Assembly: GCA_004151065.3 (NCBI GenBank)
Contig: NWUY0300032327.1
Coordinates: 1,221-13,747, forward strand
Length of the DNA: 12,527 nt
Reading direction: 5' to 3'
From: Larix sibirica
Lineage: Eukaryota > Streptophyta > Pinopsida > Pinales > Pinaceae
Each line of letters opens with the position of its first letter. Within the stretch, counting starts at the first letter, position 1. Of this stretch, positions 8,641 through 12,527 are shown piece after piece. The translations under genes were made by a program, and so were the position numbers. The notes below the pieces were generated by a model. That model worked only from the letters and a program-made list of their open reading frames with translations, made no database searches and had not been told where the DNA came from.

Positions 8641-8725
8641 AATAAAACAGAGGAACGGAACAAAGGAACCTGTTACCTTCGGCATATCCATATTGCATTT
8701 CTTATTGACCAGCCCAGCAACCTAG
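8311..8725 (+). other. Overlapping plus-strand open frames in the CpG-rich block
   Basis: Two ATG-started frames overlap. One, 8311-8481 (56 codons), begins MISLDLRRSIRSSINGAE and continues through LLRQLQSTSWSPPNLLPDL. The other, 8354-8725 (123 codons), is Pro/Ser/Cys-rich, begins MAPRPSSGSSNPRHG, and runs through the 23-bp repeats. A minus-strand frame (8447-8214) is open too. GC-rich DNA has few stops, so simultaneous openness in several frames argues that most or all are chance. The 8311 frame reads best to my eye, with many C-ending Leu and Ser codons, but I recognise no family. The 123-codon frame crosses a repeat whose unit is not a multiple of three, which weakens it. Confidence 0.18.
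8546..8637. repeat. Tandem repeat, four units of 23 bp
   Basis: The units are 8546-8568, 8569-8591, 8592-8614 and 8615-8637. Each starts acct and carries a central gactact followed by cctcc-like sequence. Units differ from each other at several positions, with the second most diverged, so the array is older than the 25-bp duplication at 7751. A 23-bp period changes reading frame at every unit and so is not a protein repeat in a single frame. It is minisatellite-like in form. Confidence 0.9.
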
Positions 8726-8729
8726 AGGT

Positions 8730-10060
8730 AATACTCTAGATTGCACGTTATTGCAAATTATATTTTATGGCCCAAATTTTATTCAGCTTTGAACAAATGT
8801 ACTTACCTAGTATATGCCTAAATATGCACCCAACCGAATATAACAATAACCAGTCCTACTTCTAACTTCAATGGACCTACCATAGCCAGTTGTGCAGTTT
8901 GCCATAGAACAAGGTCCCCCCCATAACTCTGACTTTGATGGAGATGCCACAACTGATTGTGCAGTTTGAGATACCCTGAACCATGATGCACTAAATCTTA
9001 AATTTGTATTTCTCACCACAAAATTTCAGTTGACTGTGAAGTGGGATGTGAATGTATCCATAGGTGAAAAAGTTGGTAGTTGGGAAGCAGATTTTACATC
9101 CAAGTTCCCAAAACAAGTCAAACGTCCTCCATATTTGACTACCACATCCATAGATGACAAAGCTTGAAAAATATTTTCCATTTAAATGATGCCTGTGGAA
9201 AATATAGCGATGAAAGAACCATACTGTTATATGCAAATATAGACTTATGAAGATATGAGCACACATATGAACAGAGACAAAAGCACAAATAGAAAACAAC
9301 AAAACTAAGACACTTCAGTTGATTTCTTCATTTTTGTCGAACATAAGGTGTGATCAAGTGTTACAATGTCAATAATGTGTCCTCAATAGAATGTCCTCCA
9401 TAGAATCATTCATTTCCTTTTACTAGCTTGTCCAGATTTTATGTGGAATCATAATATCACTTTTAGTATTCTTTATTATCATCATTGTTTTGGTAGAAAA
9501 CTAATTCTATTTATGATAGGTTTATAGATTAGGATAAATTTAATACAAGTTGTGGCTGTGTGAAATTAAGTGTTGATCAACCTCATAATGGCTTCCTAAT
9601 TAATGTCTCAATAATTCACCACCTTCGTTTACTTTGACATCATTCGGCGATCTTATAATTGGAGCACAAGTGAGTTTTTTTTCCCTCGATCATGCCTCCC
9701 ATTTGATTTAATCCTGTTATGTTGATCTAACATTCCTCACCGTGTAAGGACCTATCTGCAATCTCACATCTAAATTTCAATAATTACAACATGCCCACAT
9801 CTTATGGCTGTGGGCAGTGGTCATTGCTTTTGCACTTTGGGTGATTTTTGGAAGATGTATTCTTTTACAAACATCGGAAGTGGTGTACATCTGCCTCGAG
9901 TTTGTTTGTTTTGATTCAAAGTTATGATTTTCAATAATCTAGTCTGGTGAATGGGAGTACCTCTCAAAGATGATATGAGATCTAATACTTTTTAAGATTG
10001 TCAGCTTTGTATCATAATTATGTGTCTTTTAGTCAATAAAGAGTTTTCAATTGATATATA
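8730..10060. other. AT-rich region, no recognised gene
   Basis: No motif or splice pattern was recognised on either strand. A 103-codon minus-strand frame at 8991-9302 is rich in Phe, His, Ile and Cys, without any domain, and reads as chance. The 12-mer ttgtgcagtttg occurs at 8890-8901 and 8957-8968. An AATAAA hexamer lies at 10035-10040 on the plus strand and could be a polyadenylation signal, but no transcript upstream supports it. Confidence 0.5.
9378..9405. repeat. 14-bp tandem duplication
   Basis: tgtcctcaatagaa (9378-9391) is followed directly by tgtcctccatagaa (9392-9405), differing at one base. Confidence 0.85.
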
Positions 10061-10147
10061 GGAGCAAATTATGGAGCAGATTTACAATATTTCTACTTGG
10101 CCTAATAAAATTTTATTGTCCCTTTTTAAGGTTCTACACATAAGATA

Positions 10148-10202
10148 TTTCCCATTGAGATAGACCAGTTATTGTGCTTTCCCACTGAGATAGACCAGTT
10201 AT
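10148..10202. repeat. Two 25-bp near-identical copies at 30-bp spacing
   Basis: Bases 10148-10172 and 10178-10202 both read tttccca[t/c]tgagatagac and end cagttat, with a single difference. The five bases tgtgc separate them. This is a simple local tandem duplication in AT-rich DNA. Confidence 0.93.
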
Positions 10203-10368
10203 AATTTCTTAAAGAGATTTCTTATTTCGAAACAAAATATATTTCTTATCTTAAAGGCCTGTTTTCTTTGACCTATAATTCAAGAACAAAATACCTCTGT
10301 ATATTGCTCTATCAAATATCAATTTTTTTTCTTTTTGATATTTAGCAAACTTACTAGATATGAGATAA

Positions 10369-10860
10369 TTGATTAAAAAGAACAAATATATTAGATGTCT
10401 TAATCTTCATAGCAACTTATTTCTTGATGACTGGTGGTTGAAACTTCTCACAGATGAATTTGGGGAATCCCTCGTTGTCCTTCCCCATGTCCTTTGGGAT
10501 GCTTCACTGCCATATGCTACGGAAGGCATTCAATCATGATTTATTGCATTAGAGGGAATTGTTGAATAATCTCATGGCTCTGGAACTGTTACCTTCCTTT
10601 CCATTGTTTTTTTGAGCCAAATTCTAATCTGTTGTCTCATCTCCACGATGCTATCAGTGGTTCTGTCCACCATGGCCATTGGTAGGTGTTAAATATGCCA
10701 CTCAGAATCAGTGGCGGATTTGAAGTTTTTGATTTTTTCCATCTAACCTGGGTTTCCTCAGGGCTAGAGGGAGAAAATATCAAGGCTTCCTCACTAGAGG
10801 GAGAAGTTTTTTGAGCTTGTATCTCTGAAATTTTCAAAAAAATAGTTTTCATGGATGGGA
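10369..10860 (+). other. Coding-like remnant, unassigned
   Basis: A plus-strand frame is open from 10369 to a stop at 10537, including LDDWWLKLLTDEFGESLVV and PHVLWDASLPYATEG. After further stops, a different frame from about 10614 gives EPNSNLLSHLHDAISGSVHH, and after a stop it continues to about 10812. The DNA here is less AT-rich than its flanks and the peptides look protein-like. However, there are at least three stops and one frame change, so if it was a gene or transposon ORF it is broken. I do not recognise the family. The minus strand of the same stretch also has a 71-codon frame (10852-10637), which I take as a shadow. Confidence 0.2.
10754..10805. repeat. Short imperfect tandem duplication
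   Basis: The sequence ttcctca-ctagagggagaa occurs at 10787-10805, and with an extra ggg after ttcctca at 10754-10775. The shared 12-mers start at 10764 and 10794, exactly 30 bp apart. Confidence 0.7.
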
Positions 10861-11177
10861 AAAAATTAATAAAAACAAAAAAACAAAATGATTAACCCAT
10901 TATCTTACTCCGTTAAAAATTAGAAAACAGTGTTGCATTTAATCTGACACAATCCTCAAAATAATTTATTTAAAAACCCAAAAAGCAGGTGCAGAGTGTG
11001 CACAGTTTTTCCACCACCAGGTGTATTTTCTGGCTCTGTATCTCATCATCTCATTGTTGACTAAGGACAGAGAGAGTTCTGCATATTTTTATGTGTATCA
11101 TCTTCCATGTGTCATTTGAACCTTCTAATTCAGACTCGGTGAAAAAATTGTTTGTGTTAATGTTTTGGTTTTTTCAG

Positions 11178-11343
11178 GTCATTCAAATCATACACGATGG
11201 TGCATAAATGGACATTGCGCATCGACGTGTCCTTCTATCCCAACCTAGGACATGCAATAATTGCTTGTGCCCTATACAAGAAGGCTCACCCTAAGTTGCC
11301 AAGGTCAAAACCCCATACCATTCGGCTTTACCTTAAAAAAATC
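11178..11343 (+). CDS. Candidate exon or small open frame (product unknown)
   Basis: A T-rich tract ending ttttttcag (AG at 11176-11177) precedes an open segment with an ATG at 11197: MVHKWTLRIDVSFYPNLGH, then AIIACALYKKAHPKLPR. A possible donor, aag/gtcaaa, lies at 11304. The exon would then be 11178-11303, 126 nt, with phase-2 introns on both sides; without splicing, the frame runs to a TAA at 11344-11346. Local GC and CpG (four in about 40 bases near 11195-11235) are higher than in the flanks. I recognise no family, and no partner exon is visible nearby. It could be a stray exon, a transposon scrap, or chance. Confidence 0.2.
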
Positions 11344-11557
11344 TAACCTTCCATGGTAATCACTCCCCTTTCGTACAAAGGCCGAAATAAAGCATGAATC
11401 TAATAACTATGCCATTCGATAAAGTAGTTCACCAAGGTGAATGAAAACAATATTATTAAACATTAACATTTCAAGCTCATTCGTCATGGGCACAAAGATA
11501 CCTCAAATTATATGGATTTCACTCTAATCTATATATTCAATGCTTCTACAAAACATG

Positions 11558-11609
11558 GAGAGATAAAGTGGGTAAATATTGTCGGGAGTGAGAGATAAAG
11601 TGGGTAAAT
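11558..11609. repeat. 20-bp direct repeat at 32-bp spacing
   Basis: gagagataaagtgggtaaat occurs exactly at 11558-11577 and 11590-11609. The intervening 12 bases are not repeated. Confidence 0.95.
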
Positions 11610-12090
11610 TTTATGTTGTTCCTATCCACATTTTTTGGTATTCCTGGGAATTCAGATGTTTTAGTCTCATCTTAGTGGTTTATATTTGTTGGGCTGCTTC
11701 ATGTTTGTTTGTTTTCATCTGTTTGTCACTCAAGTTTTTTACCACTTTTGATAACTATTCCCAACTACCAATAACCTTGGGCCATGGGGAGCACTTGGGC
11801 CATTTTCTTGAAATCATTGGATGCATAATGTCCCTATGCAGAGATCATACTTGGGCACACTTGCATGCGACTTGAGGGATTGACCTGCTATTAATTGATG
11901 AAAGTGAAACTCTTCACAAACACAAACATAAATAATATCATGATTACATAAAAAAATTATGATTTTATTATCTCCATCTAAATACATTCTATTTCTTGAT
12001 AGACAGACAAACTAAGGATTTGTGTCAAATAATTGAGACAGTATGATGCCTGGTATATACAGTCATTGTATATTTAAGGTTATTTGAATA
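11610..12090. other. AT-rich region, no recognised gene
   Basis: A 98-codon plus-strand frame (11579-11875) begins at a non-ATG codon inside the 20-bp repeat. It is rich in Phe, Cys, Leu and Ile and has no motif I recognise; I regard it as chance. Nothing else was found on either strand. Confidence 0.5.
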
Positions 12091-12094
12091 TCCT

Positions 12095-12448
12095 TTACTT
12101 GATCTGTATGTCTCTCTTAGTAAATATTGGGTAAATATTGATCATATGTTTAGTGGAGCAACATCCAAAATTTGCAGTTTGTATTATAAAGTGCATATCC
12201 AAGATAATTTCGCGCAGTCCTAACTGAGTTAGAGATGTTGAAATATCCTCAAGCAGTTCCCCAAATTTTTTTTTGCTAACTAAATTGTGGCTATTTATGT
12301 CATCCTTGTAAGCAATTGTTTTACCACTTTGTCTCTTACAACCAACATAGATGCAACAAGTTTTGCAAGCTGGTTCAATTTCATGAATATGCAAAGAACG
12401 CATTAGATCTAGGTCTTGAAATAATCTATAGATCCTTGCCTCTCCCAT
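12095..12448 (-). pseudogene. 117-codon open frame; possible exocyst EXO84-like C-terminal fragment
   Basis: An ATG-started frame on the minus strand, the second-longest in the window. The N-terminal third holds a cysteine cluster (C28, C31, C32, C37; CKTCCIYVGC). Residues 62-98 read FGELLEDIS, SLTQLGLREIILDMHF and IIQTANFG, followed by CCSTKH. From memory of plant EXO84-type exocyst subunits, the pattern GLxxxxLDMxFxIxxxxxGxxS resembles a stretch near their C terminus. The resemblance is short and covers only about 25 residues; the rest of the frame does not continue it. The exocyst tethers secretory vesicles at the plasma membrane. With no flanking exons visible and AT-rich tails, this is at best a stray exon or pseudogene piece. 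It may be unrelated. Confidence 0.25.
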
Positions 12449-12527
12449 TCAGGTATGCATTTCCAATCTATTGCACAATGTCTTTTCTAGAATAAATTAG
12501 GCCAAGGACATATTGCTGACAAAATGG

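Noticed and set aside
8991-9302. 103-codon minus-strand open frame
   Set aside because: Rich in Phe, His, Ile and Cys, with no motif; the composition is that of translated AT-rich DNA.
10035-10040. AATAAA polyadenylation signal
   Set aside because: The hexamer is expected often in DNA this AT-rich and no gene ends upstream.
11579-11875. 98-codon plus-strand open frame
   Set aside because: Starts at a non-ATG codon inside a local repeat, is hydrophobic without ordered membrane segments, and belongs to no family I know.

Overview
The window looks like non-coding, repeat-derived nuclear DNA from a land plant with a large genome. A gymnosperm (conifer) is my best guess. The evidence is high AT content with long T and A runs, almost no CpG over most of its length (one CpG in the first 480 bases), no long intact gene, and two decayed LINE-type retrotransposon fragments. 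The second fragment carries a C-terminal RNase H domain of the plant-LINE type. Conifer is an inference from the wording of the LINE peptides and the low gene density, not something the sequence proves.

Layout. Bases 1-585 (minus) hold a broken LINE reverse transcriptase with recognisable motifs A, B and C; it runs off the left edge. Bases 1000-1745 contain short minus-strand open stretches and an 18-base direct repeat that I cannot assign. Bases 1746-5120 are AT-rich with nothing I recognise. At 5195-5505 (plus) there are two open segments joined in frame by a plausible 117-nt GT-AG intron, possibly the remains of an unidentified gene. Directly after it, 5560-6160 (plus) is a decayed LINE RNase H domain, then a presumed 3' UTR and an AT hairpin at 6509-6529. 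Bases 6540-7390 are very AT-rich.

The most distinctive stretch is 7400-8730. It has several overlapping medium-length open frames on both strands, a diverged internal duplication (7517/7716), a perfect 25-bp tandem duplication (7751-7800), a CpG-rich block (28 CpG in 8161-8640) and four 23-bp tandem units (8546-8637). It may be the 5' end of a gene or of an unusual repeat; I could not identify a product.

Bases 8730-12527 are again mostly AT-rich. They hold several short tandem duplications, coding-like scraps at 10369-10860 and 11178-11343, and a 117-codon minus-strand frame at 12095-12448. Part of that frame vaguely resembles the C-terminal region of plant exocyst EXO84 proteins.

No genes here can be shown to work together. 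I found no tRNA, rRNA, CRISPR or bacterial operon signals. The two LINE fragments lie in opposite orientations, so they derive from separate insertions or from a rearrangement. I see no convincing new biological system. The items most worth a second look are the CpG-rich repeat block and the exon-like segments beside the LINE.
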